Assembly: GCA_040754075.1 (NCBI GenBank)
Contig: JBFMDH010000020.1
Span: 1-64,000, forward strand
Direction of reading: 5' to 3'
DNA from: Acidobacteriota bacterium
Lineage (GTDB): Bacteria; Acidobacteriota; Blastocatellia; UBA7656
Length of the DNA: 64,000 nt
The notes beneath the pieces are model-generated. The model was not told the DNA's origin. It saw only the letters and a program-made list of their open reading frames with translations, and ran no database searches. Both the position numbers and the translations under genes were made by a program. Below, piece by piece: positions 9,021 to 16,631 of the stretch; within the stretch, counting starts at the first letter, position 1; every line of letters starts with the position of its first letter.

Positions 9021-9323
9021 AAAATTTTCAACCTTGTTAAATTTGAAGACGAACCCGAATGATACCCAACCGTAAATTTGCTCGAAGAAGCGTTACTCAA
9101 GTCTTTCCAAAATCCTGCTTTTGAGTGGCACAATGGAAAATTTCAAACTCGGTTCACGTATGATATAAAGCCATAAATACACTTTTACACTGAAAAAATT
9201 ACCTAGTTGCGAATTTTTTGAATTCACCGCAAAAGTTAAACCCGAAAATAAAAAGACTTAATTAAATTATGAAACCGGCAAAGCGGACAAAAATTTGTTG
9301 CACGCCATTTGCAACCATTTTTA

Positions 9324-9416
9324 TCCGTTAGCGAATCTTTGAATTATCGAAAGGCGCTAACGGATTTCAGGTGGAGTGTATTTGAGAAGACCGAGGATAG
9401 TTTGTTTAACCTCGGT
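9324..9416 (+). promoter_or_regulatory. Structured leader upstream of the OmpA-like gene
   Basis: TCCGTTAGCG (9324-9333) pairs perfectly with CGCTAACGGA (9355-9364), and ACCGAGG (9390-9396) pairs with CCTCGGT (9410-9416). Two consecutive hairpins 130-220 bp before a start codon suggest an untranslated leader, an attenuator or a small RNA. No known riboswitch pattern was recognised. Confidence 0.35.
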
Positions 9417-9544
9417 TTGGGAAATATGAAGGGCATCCTGATACAAATTGGTATAAGTCTGATAGGCTCCTCATCCAGCGTCAGGAAAGGCAGCCAATCA
9501 ATCTTAGATTCAAACGAAAAAATTTACTTTTTGGAGTAACACTA

Positions 9545-10591
9545 ATGAAAAAAATGTCGCTTTTGAAATCTCTCGTGATGTTGCTGTCTCTGACCATGAC
9601 CAGTTCGGTGCTGGCTTATCAGAACGGCGTAACGCAGGACAAAGATCAATCCACGGGAACGGACTCGCGCCAAATGCAATCGCGCGTGGCTTCCGGTCAA
9701 AAGATGAAAGTCGAAGGCACCATCATCAGACGTGATAATGATAGTTTTGTTATGCGTGATACAACCGGTTCGGAACTGACTGTACAACTGACCGGCTCGA
9801 CCAAAGTGGAAGAAAAGAAGAGCAACCCGTTTCGCGGCGCCAAGAAATATTCAACGACAGAAGTCATTCGCGGACTTTTCGTTGAAGTTCAAGGGCGCGG
9901 CGATGCCGCAGGCGCACTGGTTGCCGAAAAGGTTAAATTCTCCAGTGATTCGCAACGAGTCGCGGTTTCCATTAACTCGCAAGTCGTGCCGGTTGAAAAT
10001 CGTCTCGGAGAAGCCGAAACCCGTTTAACCGAAACCGAACAGAATGCCAAGCGTTTGTCGGGTCAGGTTGAAGAGTTATCACAGGTGGCGAATCTCGCCA
10101 AAGGTGGTGCGGCGGCGGCTCAACAAACTGCTGATATGGCGGTTGAAGGGGTCACCAAAACCAACGAACGCATTGCTTCACTCGACGATTACGAAGAGAA
10201 GCAAATCGCCACAGTTAATTTCAAAGTCGGAAGCGCCGTCCTGACCCCCGAAGCCAAAACCAAGCTGGATGAAATTGCCACTCAGGCAAAGAATGAAAAA
10301 GGTTTTGTCATCGAAGTTCGTGGTTTTGCTTCTTCGGATGGCTCAACCAGTTTGAATGATCGGTTAAGCGAACGTCGCGCCGATGCGGTGATGCGTTATC
10401 TGGCAAGACAGCATGAAATTCCGCTGCGCCGCATTGTTATGCCGCTCGGTTATGGTGAAGCGATTCCGGTGGCTGACAACACCACGCGTGAAGGACGCGC
10501 ACAAAATCGTCGCGTCGAAGTTAAAATTTTAGTGAGCCGCGGAATTAATTCTTCGGTCAATATGAATCGCGCCGTGAGCAGCAATCAATAA
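9545..10591 (+). CDS. OmpA-family outer-membrane/peptidoglycan-binding protein
   Basis: The 348-residue protein begins with a signal peptide (LLKSLVMLLSLTMTSSVLA) and starts at ATG 9545 after GGAGTAACACTA. Residues 55-120 form a small beta domain (VEGTIIRRDNDSFVMRD, then GLFVEVQGRG) like the domains that store modifiers of polysaccharide or metal. A coiled-coil segment (about 140-220) follows. The C-terminus is an OmpA-like peptidoglycan-binding domain (VNFKVGSAVLTPEAK, then RRADAVMRYL and NRRVEVKIL). It likely tethers the outer membrane to peptidoglycan. It stands alone behind a structured leader. The N-terminal barrel of classical OmpA is absent. Confidence 0.87.
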   Translation: MKKMSLLKSLVMLLSLTMTSSVLAYQNGVTQDKDQSTGTDSRQMQSRVASGQKMKVEGTIIRRDNDSFVMRDTTGSELTVQLTGSTKVEEKKSNPFRGAKKYSTTEVIRGLFVEVQGRGDAAGALVAEKVKFSSDSQRVAVSINSQVVPVENRLGEAETRLTETEQNAKRLSGQVEELSQVANLAKGGAAAAQQTADMAVEGVTKTNERIASLDDYEEKQIATVNFKVGSAVLTPEAKTKLDEIATQAKNEKGFVIEVRGFASSDGSTSLNDRLSERRADAVMRYLARQHEIPLRRIVMPLGYGEAIPVADNTTREGRAQNRRVEVKILVSRGINSSVNMNRAVSSNQ

Positions 10592-10610
10592 CGCTCACCG
10601 CAAATCAGGT

Positions 10611-10691
10611 TTAAGACGCGACTACAAACTTTGCCCCCATTCGAGAGTCTTTTGAAGGATGATCTCGGTAAAGGTTTTGGTCGCGTCTTAA
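10611..10691. repeat. 12-bp inverted repeat between the OmpA-like and VWFA genes
   Basis: TTAAGACGCGAC (10611-10622) and GTCGCGTCTTAA (10680-10691) are perfect complements separated by 57 bp. They lie 20 bp after the OmpA-like stop and could fold as a terminator arm or mark a small repeat element. Confidence 0.5.
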
Positions 10692-10768
10692 TTATTTTCC
10701 GACAAAGTTTGATTATCTGATTGAGGATATTGATAAGCGAGTAACTTTATGCAAAGCGATTAATCGTC

Positions 10769-10796
10769 TTAGGTAAGCAAGCTGTCGCACTATACT
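10769..10796 (+). promoter_or_regulatory. Possible sigma-70 promoter of the VWFA gene
   Basis: TATACT at 10791-10796 is a good -10 match, with TTAGGT about 17 bp upstream as a weak -35. It lies 34 bp upstream of the predicted TTG start. A very similar block (GCACTATACT with downstream AAAATCG or AAATCG and GTCAAT) recurs at 13669-13696. Confidence 0.35.
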
Positions 10797-10829
10797 CAGG
10801 ATGAAAATCGTCAATAGGAGTAAATTGTT

Positions 10830-11822
10830 TTGTGTACACAGCGATTTAAAAAGTTCTTTATTTTACAATTGATTTTAATATTTGCGGCAAGTCTGCCGGT
10901 CTTTAATGTTAAGGGCAACGTGCCAACCTCAATGACGGCGCAAGACCCCACAAAAAAACAGGAGCAGGATCAGGACGCCCCGTTGCGTCTCAGTTCGCGT
11001 CTGGTGCAGGTGCCGATTTCAGTTTCCGATGCCACAGGTAAACCGGTTAAAGATTTAAAAGCCGATGATATTGTGATTGAAGAGGACGGCAAAGAACAAC
11101 GTGTCGTGGCGCTTGGCGAACCCGGAAAAACGCCCATTGATATTGCTCTGCTTTTTGATGTTTCAGGCAGCACCCACGGTCAATTCGCTTTACAAAAACA
11201 GGCTGCCGTACAGTTTATTCAGGATGTGTTTAAACCCGGCGACGCGGTTTCTTTATTTGAAATTGGCACCACGCCTAAACTGTTCAAAACGCGCAATAGC
11301 AATAGCCGGGAAATCATCACGGGAATTATGACAATGGAGCCGATAAAAGCCGCCACCGCATTTTACGACGCGGTCGTCGACGCGGCGCTTTATCTCGACA
11401 AAAATGCCGATACCGGAAGCCGTCGCGTTCTGGTGGTGATTTCCGATGGTGAAGAAAATTACAGCGCGAAAAATAATATGACCGACACGCTTCGCGAAAT
11501 CCAGAAAAATGATTGCTTATTTTATTCGATTAATCCGAGCGGCGAATCGGTTCGCTTAAACGAAGTCAGTCGCAAGGGGCAGGATTTAATGGAATCGTTG
11601 GCTTCGCAAACCGGCGGCAAGGCGTTTAATTTGACTCGGACACAAAGCCTGCAAGCGGTCTTCAGCCAGATTGCCGAAGAATTGCAAGCCCAATATTTAT
11701 TCGGTTATTACACCTCCGATGAACGCAATGATGGCTCTTTCCGGCGCATCACCGTGCGCGCGCCCAATCGCCCCGATTTACGCATACGCGCGCGCCAAGG
11801 GTACTATGTGCCGAAAGGTTGA
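10830..11822 (+). CDS. VWFA-related acidobacterial protein, exported
   Basis: The protein (330 residues) starts most plausibly with TTG at 10830, which lies 9 nt after AGGAG; no in-frame ATG fits. It has a signal-like segment (FFILQLILIFAASL), a short beta domain (VPISVSDATGKPVKDLKADD) and a von Willebrand A domain with an intact MIDAS motif, DVSGS. The C-terminus EELQAQYLFGYY followed by RARQGYYVPK is characteristic of the VWFA-related proteins abundant in Acidobacteriota. Metal-dependent protein binding at the cell surface or in the periplasm is likely; the partner is unknown. Confidence 0.88.
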   Translation: MCTQRFKKFFILQLILIFAASLPVFNVKGNVPTSMTAQDPTKKQEQDQDAPLRLSSRLVQVPISVSDATGKPVKDLKADDIVIEEDGKEQRVVALGEPGKTPIDIALLFDVSGSTHGQFALQKQAAVQFIQDVFKPGDAVSLFEIGTTPKLFKTRNSNSREIITGIMTMEPIKAATAFYDAVVDAALYLDKNADTGSRRVLVVISDGEENYSAKNNMTDTLREIQKNDCLFYSINPSGESVRLNEVSRKGQDLMESLASQTGGKAFNLTRTQSLQAVFSQIAEELQAQYLFGYYTSDERNDGSFRRITVRAPNRPDLRIRARQGYYVPKG

Positions 11823-12251
11823 AATCGGTATTGAGGATTAAATTTGCAATTTTTCTGTTGCGCGGCTAACCCTGAGCGCAAAGCATTTTTTTGTCTTTGA
11901 ATGATTTTGACGCGAAATTTTTTGTATCCGTCAGCCTTGCGGCTTGCAAAACATTTACCGGGGTTGAACCAGTGTTTTTTGACCGCGCTTCAACCAACGA
12001 CGCGGTCTTTAGACCCTTGTTCAACCGATTCAAAACAACCTCAATCGCAAACCGCTCCAGGCTGCAATTCCTGAATTGCGCTAAAATTCCGTTCCGTCTT
12101 TGCTTAAACTTTCCGGTAATTTATCCGGCTCTCAAATCCTTAAAATATTATCTTGTTTTCTTCAAACGACAGTTTGTCGTGAAATCCTGATTGAAAAAGT
12201 CGTCCCATCGCTTCATAGTTTTCCATAGCACATTTGCGGAGTTCACCAGTG
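11823..12251. other. Intergenic region with a GACCGC repeat
   Basis: This gap of 429 bp separates the VWFA gene from the HD-domain gene. It contains the second copy of the GACCGC palindrome (11962-12026). A 99-codon open frame at 11891 crosses the palindrome and shows no recognisable protein features, so I do not call it a gene. Confidence 0.55.
11962..12026. repeat. GACCGC palindromic repeat, copy 2
   Basis: Outer arms GTTGAACC (11963-11970) and GTTCAACC (12019-12026) and inner arms GACCGCG (11981-11987) and CGCGGTC (12001-12007) give a nested palindrome. It shares the TTTTTGACCGCGCTT core with the copies at 2625 and 20148. It may also act as a terminator. Confidence 0.7.
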
Positions 12252-13547
12252 ATGCACAGAAATTATCGCGACCCGTTGCACAACATCATTTCGCTCAATG
12301 AAAGCGTTCGCGATGACAAGCTCATTGTTGATTTGATTGATTCAGCCGAGTTTCAACGCTTGCGCCGCATCAAACAACTGGGGCTGGCGCTGTTTACCTA
12401 TCAGGGCGCTGAACACAGTCGCTTTACGCATTCCATCGGCGTCATGCATTTAATGACCCGCGCGCTCAACTGGTTATCACAACAGCATCAAATCAGTGAA
12501 GAGGCTCGCGTCGTCGGGCGCGCCGGCGCATTGCTTCACGATTTGGGGCACGGCCCTTTTTCTCATGTCATGGAAAAAGTTTTTCGCTTCCATCACGAAG
12601 ACTGGTCACGACAAATCATTCTTGAAACCAGTACCGAAGTGAATGCCATTTTGCGAAATTATGATTCCGAGCTTCCCGTAAAACTCGCCGCGCTTTATCA
12701 ACACAATTATAAACCGGCGTTTATTTCGCAACTGGTGTCATCGCAACTTGATTGTGACCGCATGGATTATTTACTGCGCGACAGTTTGATGACCGGCGCG
12801 AAATACGGCATTTACGACCTTGAATGGGTTTTGCACGCCCTCAAAATTGATGAAACCTCTGACCGCGTTTATGTCGAAGCCAAAGGGCTTTATGCGGTCG
12901 AAGAATATTTGCAGGCGCGTTATTACATGTTTCGTCAGGTCTATTTTCATCGCACCCTGCGTTCTGCCGAGGTTGTCCTGGTATCAACCCTCAACCGCGC
13001 CCGCGAATTGATGGAACAAAATGCTCTGGGGTTTCGCATCGCGGGTTCTATTTTTGAAAAGATGTTGCGCGGTGAAAGCGTGACGACCAATGAATACCTG
13101 CAACTCGATGACACCGATGTTACCTTCCATTTGAAACAATGGATGCGTGACAAAGATGCGATTCTTGCAGACCTTGCCCAACGCTTCATTCATCGAAAAC
13201 TTTTCAAAGCGCTGGATATTCATTTTGCCGATGATGCCGCCGACGAATTCTGGACGAGGGCTGCAAAGACAACCGCAAAAGCCGGTTTTGACCCGCAATA
13301 TTATTTGATAACTGATCGCGCCGGCGATGTGCCTTATTATAATTTCTATTCGACGGTTGGCGTCGCGCCGGAAAGTTTAATTTATATTGAATCCGATGGC
13401 GCTCAACCGACCATCAAAGAAATCAGTGAAGTCTCGGAACTGGTAAGCGGGATGCGCGGTTATCAAATCAACCGCGTCTGTTTTCCGATGGAGCTTGCCG
13501 ATGAAATTTCTCAAATCGCCAAAGAGTGTGCGACCCGCAAAAAGTAA
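12252..13547 (+). CDS. HD-domain phosphohydrolase (dNTPase-like)
   Basis: The 431-residue protein resembles the COG1078 / SAMHD1-like HD family. It opens with [10 protein letters not shown], then has [14 protein letters not shown] supplying the first His, and [14 protein letters not shown] with the His-Asp metal pair; [12 protein letters not shown] follows, with the distal Asp. Such proteins hydrolyse nucleoside triphosphates or related phosphoesters, but the substrate of this one is unknown. ATG at 12252 is preferred (GGAG 10 nt upstream); GTG at 12249 and TTG at 12234 are alternatives. It is a single-gene unit bounded by a strong terminator. Confidence 0.88.
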   Translation: MHRNYRDPLHNIISLNESVRDDKLIVDLIDSAEFQRLRRIKQLGLALFTYQGAEHSRFTHSIGVMHLMTRALNWLSQQHQISEEARVVGRAGALLHDLGHGPFSHVMEKVFRFHHEDWSRQIILETSTEVNAILRNYDSELPVKLAALYQHNYKPAFISQLVSSQLDCDRMDYLLRDSLMTGAKYGIYDLEWVLHALKIDETSDRVYVEAKGLYAVEEYLQARYYMFRQVYFHRTLRSAEVVLVSTLNRARELMEQNALGFRIAGSIFEKMLRGESVTTNEYLQLDDTDVTFHLKQWMRDKDAILADLAQRFIHRKLFKALDIHFADDAADEFWTRAAKTTAKAGFDPQYYLITDRAGDVPYYNFYSTVGVAPESLIYIESDGAQPTIKEISEVSELVSGMRGYQINRVCFPMELADEISQIAKECATRKK

Positions 13548-13613
13548 AAAGGCAAATCGAAAACCGGTGATTCATTGATTATCGAATCCTCCGATTTTGA
13601 TTTGCCTTTTTAC
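13544..13613 (+). terminator. Terminator of the HD-domain gene
   Basis: An arm starting in the stop codon (13544-13563, around AAAAAGGCAAATC) pairs with GATTTGCCTTTTTAC near 13599-13613. The loop is about 30 nt. The run of T after GCC supports intrinsic termination on the plus strand. Confidence 0.7.
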
Positions 13614-13714
13614 TTTTCAGCTTGAGGCGAATGTTCTTATTAACCGTCTCTTAATGGACGTTGCTTGCACTATACTGAAAAAATCGCAACCGTCAATTCC
13701 CCGCTTGGGGAGGC

Positions 13715-15382
13715 TTACTTACTGGCTTTTTGATATTTCCCCAATGCTTCAAGAAATTGATTGGCATAGCTCGCAGTGGTTTTAAAGGTGATGGATTTAC
13801 CTGCCCAACTGATGGTCAATCCTTTTTTGGAGAACCCGGCGGAAACCCCTGTCAACGTTGCTGCAAACGCATCTTCGCCGTTGTAATTGACGCCCGCGCC
13901 ATTAACTGTCAGGGTGCCTGAACAGGAACCGCGAAACGCGCCATGTTCATGCTTGACGGGAATTCCAACAGGTGATGGCGCTTCTTCTTTTTCGCGTATG
14001 CGGTTTTCGATTTTTTCAATCCGGTCATCAAGCGTCGCAATCAAAAAGAGACTGCTGCCGCCGAGTTGTCGGGCTTCTTTATAGCGGCGCAACGCCGTAT
14101 CCGTGTCACCTTGTTTGCTGGCAATCTCGCCGAGTAAAGCGATAGAGGATATGTATTGCTCGCCTGCCGACGAGGGAACCTGGCGAAAATATTCGCCCGC
14201 CTGTGTATAGTGACCAAGTTTGTAATGACTGTAGGCGAGCGCAAAAATCACATCAGCAGAGCCTTTGCCATTTATCAAGGCAAAATTTAAATCGCTTATC
14301 GCACCGGCAAAATCGCCGCTTCGATTTTTACTCAACCCTTCCTGACGACGATATTCAGCATCATTGGTTCTGGCTACTTCAGCGGCTTTGCGCGACGAAG
14401 CGTCCACCAGTTGGGCTTTTAATTGTCGAACCTGTTTATCATCGGCAAATGCCAGTTCAACGCGCGCCAGCAATCGGATCGCGCCCTCAAGGTCGCCACG
14501 CACCTGCGCCTGTTCTACAGCTTCAATAGAACGGTCTTTGACCTGTTGGCGAATACTGCGAGCCTGCGCGTTTTGCGGGTCAATGGCTAACACCTGACGG
14601 GCAAAAAAATCAGCATTGGCGCGCACCGGGTCAAGTAAATTTCCCGCGCGTAAAGCCGCGTCGGCTTTGGCGACCAACCCTTGAACCTCGCCGCGTTTGG
14701 TCGATAGTTGCGCTTCCATCCTTGCCATTGCCGTACGAATTTCGGAATCATTGGGGTAGTATTCGTTCAGGCTGCCGAGGATTCTCATAGCGCTACTGAA
14801 ATCGCCACGCGCATATTCCACTTGCGAATCCTGTAAACGCTGCTTGCGAATCCGTTCCTGCATGGCGCGGGCAAATTCGTTGTTCGCGTCTTCATCGATG
14901 ATTTGCTGGGAATACCAAAAGGCGCTGCCCTCAAAAGGAATCAGATAGCTTCCACGAGCGAACGCGGCTTCGGCTTGTTCCTGCAACCGGCGAATTTTTT
15001 CTTCGGGCGGCAAGTTTGCCATATCGGCAGAAACTTCGAGTTTCAATTTACGCTCGATGGTCGGTTGCGCATCGGAAATTTCTATCTTTTCGGTATAGGT
15101 TTCATATTGGTCTTTGGTGATGGTGAGCGTATAAGTTCCGGCTTTGAGTTGTTCGATTTTTACAGGCGTGGTGCCGTAAGATTTCGCGTCGAGCATGATT
15201 TCCGCGCCCGACGGATTGGTGAGGATAATTACCTGATCGACGGTTGCCGGTTTTTTGGTTACCAGATAAATGACGGCTGCAACCAGTGTGGTTATCAGTA
15301 ATGCAGAGGTTGCCGCAAGTATCCACCAACGCCCACCGGTGCGACCTCTGGTAATGCTTAAATTATTTGCTGCAGATGAAAT
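13715..15382 (-). CDS. PEGA-domain/TPR membrane protein with likely ATT start
   Basis: The first in-frame ATG (15196) would cut a PEGA domain in half. Upstream the frame stays open and encodes a membrane helix (WWILAATSALLITTLV, residues about 19-41) and the missing PEGA strand (VIILTNPSGAEIML). The frame begins at ATT (15382), exactly 5 nt after AAAGGAGG; no ATG, GTG or TTG precedes the helix. The product would be 555 residues: a short cytoplasmic N-terminus, one helix, a PEGA domain (about 47-115), TPR-like helical repeats (about 130-460) and a C-terminal beta domain rich in Gly and Thr. It probably scaffolds envelope or signalling complexes. It sits 25 bp downstream of the YpdA-like gene and may share its transcript. 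Confidence 0.8.
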   Translation of the reverse strand: MSSAANNLSITRGRTGGRWWILAATSALLITTLVAAVIYLVTKKPATVDQVIILTNPSGAEIMLDAKSYGTTPVKIEQLKAGTYTLTITKDQYETYTEKIEISDAQPTIERKLKLEVSADMANLPPEEKIRRLQEQAEAAFARGSYLIPFEGSAFWYSQQIIDEDANNEFARAMQERIRKQRLQDSQVEYARGDFSSAMRILGSLNEYYPNDSEIRTAMARMEAQLSTKRGEVQGLVAKADAALRAGNLLDPVRANADFFARQVLAIDPQNAQARSIRQQVKDRSIEAVEQAQVRGDLEGAIRLLARVELAFADDKQVRQLKAQLVDASSRKAAEVARTNDAEYRRQEGLSKNRSGDFAGAISDLNFALINGKGSADVIFALAYSHYKLGHYTQAGEYFRQVPSSAGEQYISSIALLGEIASKQGDTDTALRRYKEARQLGGSSLFLIATLDDRIEKIENRIREKEEAPSPVGIPVKHEHGAFRGSCSGTLTVNGAGVNYNGEDAFAATLTGVSAGFSKKGLTISWAGKSITFKTTASYANQFLEALGKYQKASK

Positions 15383-15386
15383 GGCG

Positions 15387-15395
15387 ACCTCCTTT
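15387..15395 (-). promoter_or_regulatory. Strong ribosome binding site that points to an ATT start
   Basis: On the minus strand AAAGGAGGT occupies 15395-15387, an almost perfect anti-SD match, with ATT as the in-frame codon 5 nt after GGAGG. An ATG at 15398 overlaps this site but is out of frame and runs into TAA after 11 codons. Confidence 0.65.
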
Positions 15396-15407
15396 CATCA
15401 ACCCCGA

Positions 15408-16400
15408 CTAACCCATTGCCTGAGCAAACCATTGCGCAGCCAGGTTATCGACAATTCGCGGTGTGACCTCAATGGCGTTCTTCATATGAAGTTCGCGAGT
15501 GATGTGTCCCGCTACATATAATCCGGGGACTGTGGTTTCGTAAGTGTCTGTATTATAAACCGGTCGCCCGTCCGGCGCTATTTCCACACCGGCAGTTTCC
15601 AATAAAGTGGTATCCGGGTCAGCGCCAATGAGGGCGAGAATATGATGACAATTGATTTCCAATTGTTCGCCGCAATCAAGGCGTTCGAGTACAGCCGTTT
15701 GCGGACGAATTTCCAGAAGCTTTGCCGAGGTGATGATTTGAATCAACCCTGCGGCTTGAGCTTTTTCGATAGGTTCGCGCACCCAGGGTTTGATCTTGGC
15801 ACGTGAAGCGCCGGTATCCGGGTCAGGCGCAAGATCAATGGCGGCGCGACGCAATATCCAAATCGGTCGGGCATCGAATTCCAATAAAAAGAGCGTCGCT
15901 TCAGCAGCCGAATTGCCGCCGCCAACCACCAGCACATCTTGATTCGCGTAACCCGCGCCCTCAACAAACCGATAGGCGACGCGGTCATCGCTCTCGCCCG
16001 GCACCTGTAATCGGCGTTGTCGTCCGAATCCGCCAACCGCAACCAGCACAGTGCGCGAAAGGTAATCGCCCTTGCTGGTTTTGATGATAAACCCTTGGGC
16101 GGTCGGGGTAATCGATTCGACCGCCTCGTTGGTGTGAATATTCAACTGCTGGTTTTTCACCAGAGTTTCATAATGCCGCAAAACCTCTTCGCGTGTCGGT
16201 TTTCTATCGCCTGGCAACGCGCCCGGCTCAAGTTCAACTTCATTTGAAGTCGAGAACAGCGATTTGCCCAAGGGATAATTGCGCACCGTTTGGGCGAGTT
16301 CGCCGCGTTCGATAATTAGAAAATCCAACCCTTGTCGCTTTGCTGAAAGCGCCGCGGCAAGACCGGATGGACCACTGCCGATAATCACTAAATCGTACAT
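15408..16400 (-). CDS. YpdA-like FAD/NAD(P)-dependent oxidoreductase
   Basis: This 330-residue flavoprotein has an N-terminal FAD-binding GSGPSGLAAALSA motif, a second dinucleotide motif VVGGGNSAAEA near residue 165 and a C-terminal GLYVAGHITRE segment. It lacks the CxxC redox pair of thioredoxin reductase. That combination matches the YpdA family, known in Firmicutes as a bacillithiol disulfide reductase. Whether this organism makes bacillithiol cannot be told here, so the substrate stays open. ATG at 16400 is the only sensible start. The enzyme is probably cytosolic. Confidence 0.82.
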   Translation of the reverse strand: MYDLVIIGSGPSGLAAALSAKRQGLDFLIIERGELAQTVRNYPLGKSLFSTSNEVELEPGALPGDRKPTREEVLRHYETLVKNQQLNIHTNEAVESITPTAQGFIIKTSKGDYLSRTVLVAVGGFGRQRRLQVPGESDDRVAYRFVEGAGYANQDVLVVGGGNSAAEATLFLLEFDARPIWILRRAAIDLAPDPDTGASRAKIKPWVREPIEKAQAAGLIQIITSAKLLEIRPQTAVLERLDCGEQLEINCHHILALIGADPDTTLLETAGVEIAPDGRPVYNTDTYETTVPGLYVAGHITRELHMKNAIEVTPRIVDNLAAQWFAQAMG

Positions 16401-16631
16401 GTATATCTCGTTTTGTCGAATCGTTAAAATTAAGCATACTCCAATGCGCCTTAGAGGGTAAAGGACTATAAAGTCTGGAACTCATCCCGGTTGAGTGGTA
16501 ATATCGTTGACGTTTGAATTAGCTTGAGCAAGTTTGGCGTCTTCCTTCGCTTCCTTAAATTAAATAAAACTAGCCCTCTTGATGTGCAGGGAAACGATTC
16601 CCTATTCGGAAAGCGTGTCGAAACCCGGTCT

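Larger units (their letters stand above)
8939..9544. other. Long intergenic region before the OmpA-like gene
   Basis: This 606 bp gap contains a strong terminator-like hairpin (8964-9020), then an AT-rich stretch without coding signals, then two stable hairpins (9324-9364 and 9390-9416) that may lie in the 5' leader of the OmpA-like gene. A 76-codon open frame at 9309-9539 overlaps these hairpins and looks non-coding. Confidence 0.6.

Noticed and set aside
9309-9539. 76-codon open frame before the OmpA-like gene
   Set aside because: It crosses two perfect hairpins, has no SD, and the peptide has no recognisable features. Leader DNA is the better reading.
11891-12190. 99-codon open frame in the VWFA-HD gap
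   Set aside because: It covers a GACCGC palindrome that recurs elsewhere as non-coding DNA, and its peptide shows no domain or SD.
15102-15329. Open frame overlapping the PEGA gene start in another frame, as possible evidence of a frameshift
   Set aside because: The PEGA frame itself stays open through this region and encodes a sensible membrane helix, so no frameshift is needed; only the start codon is odd.
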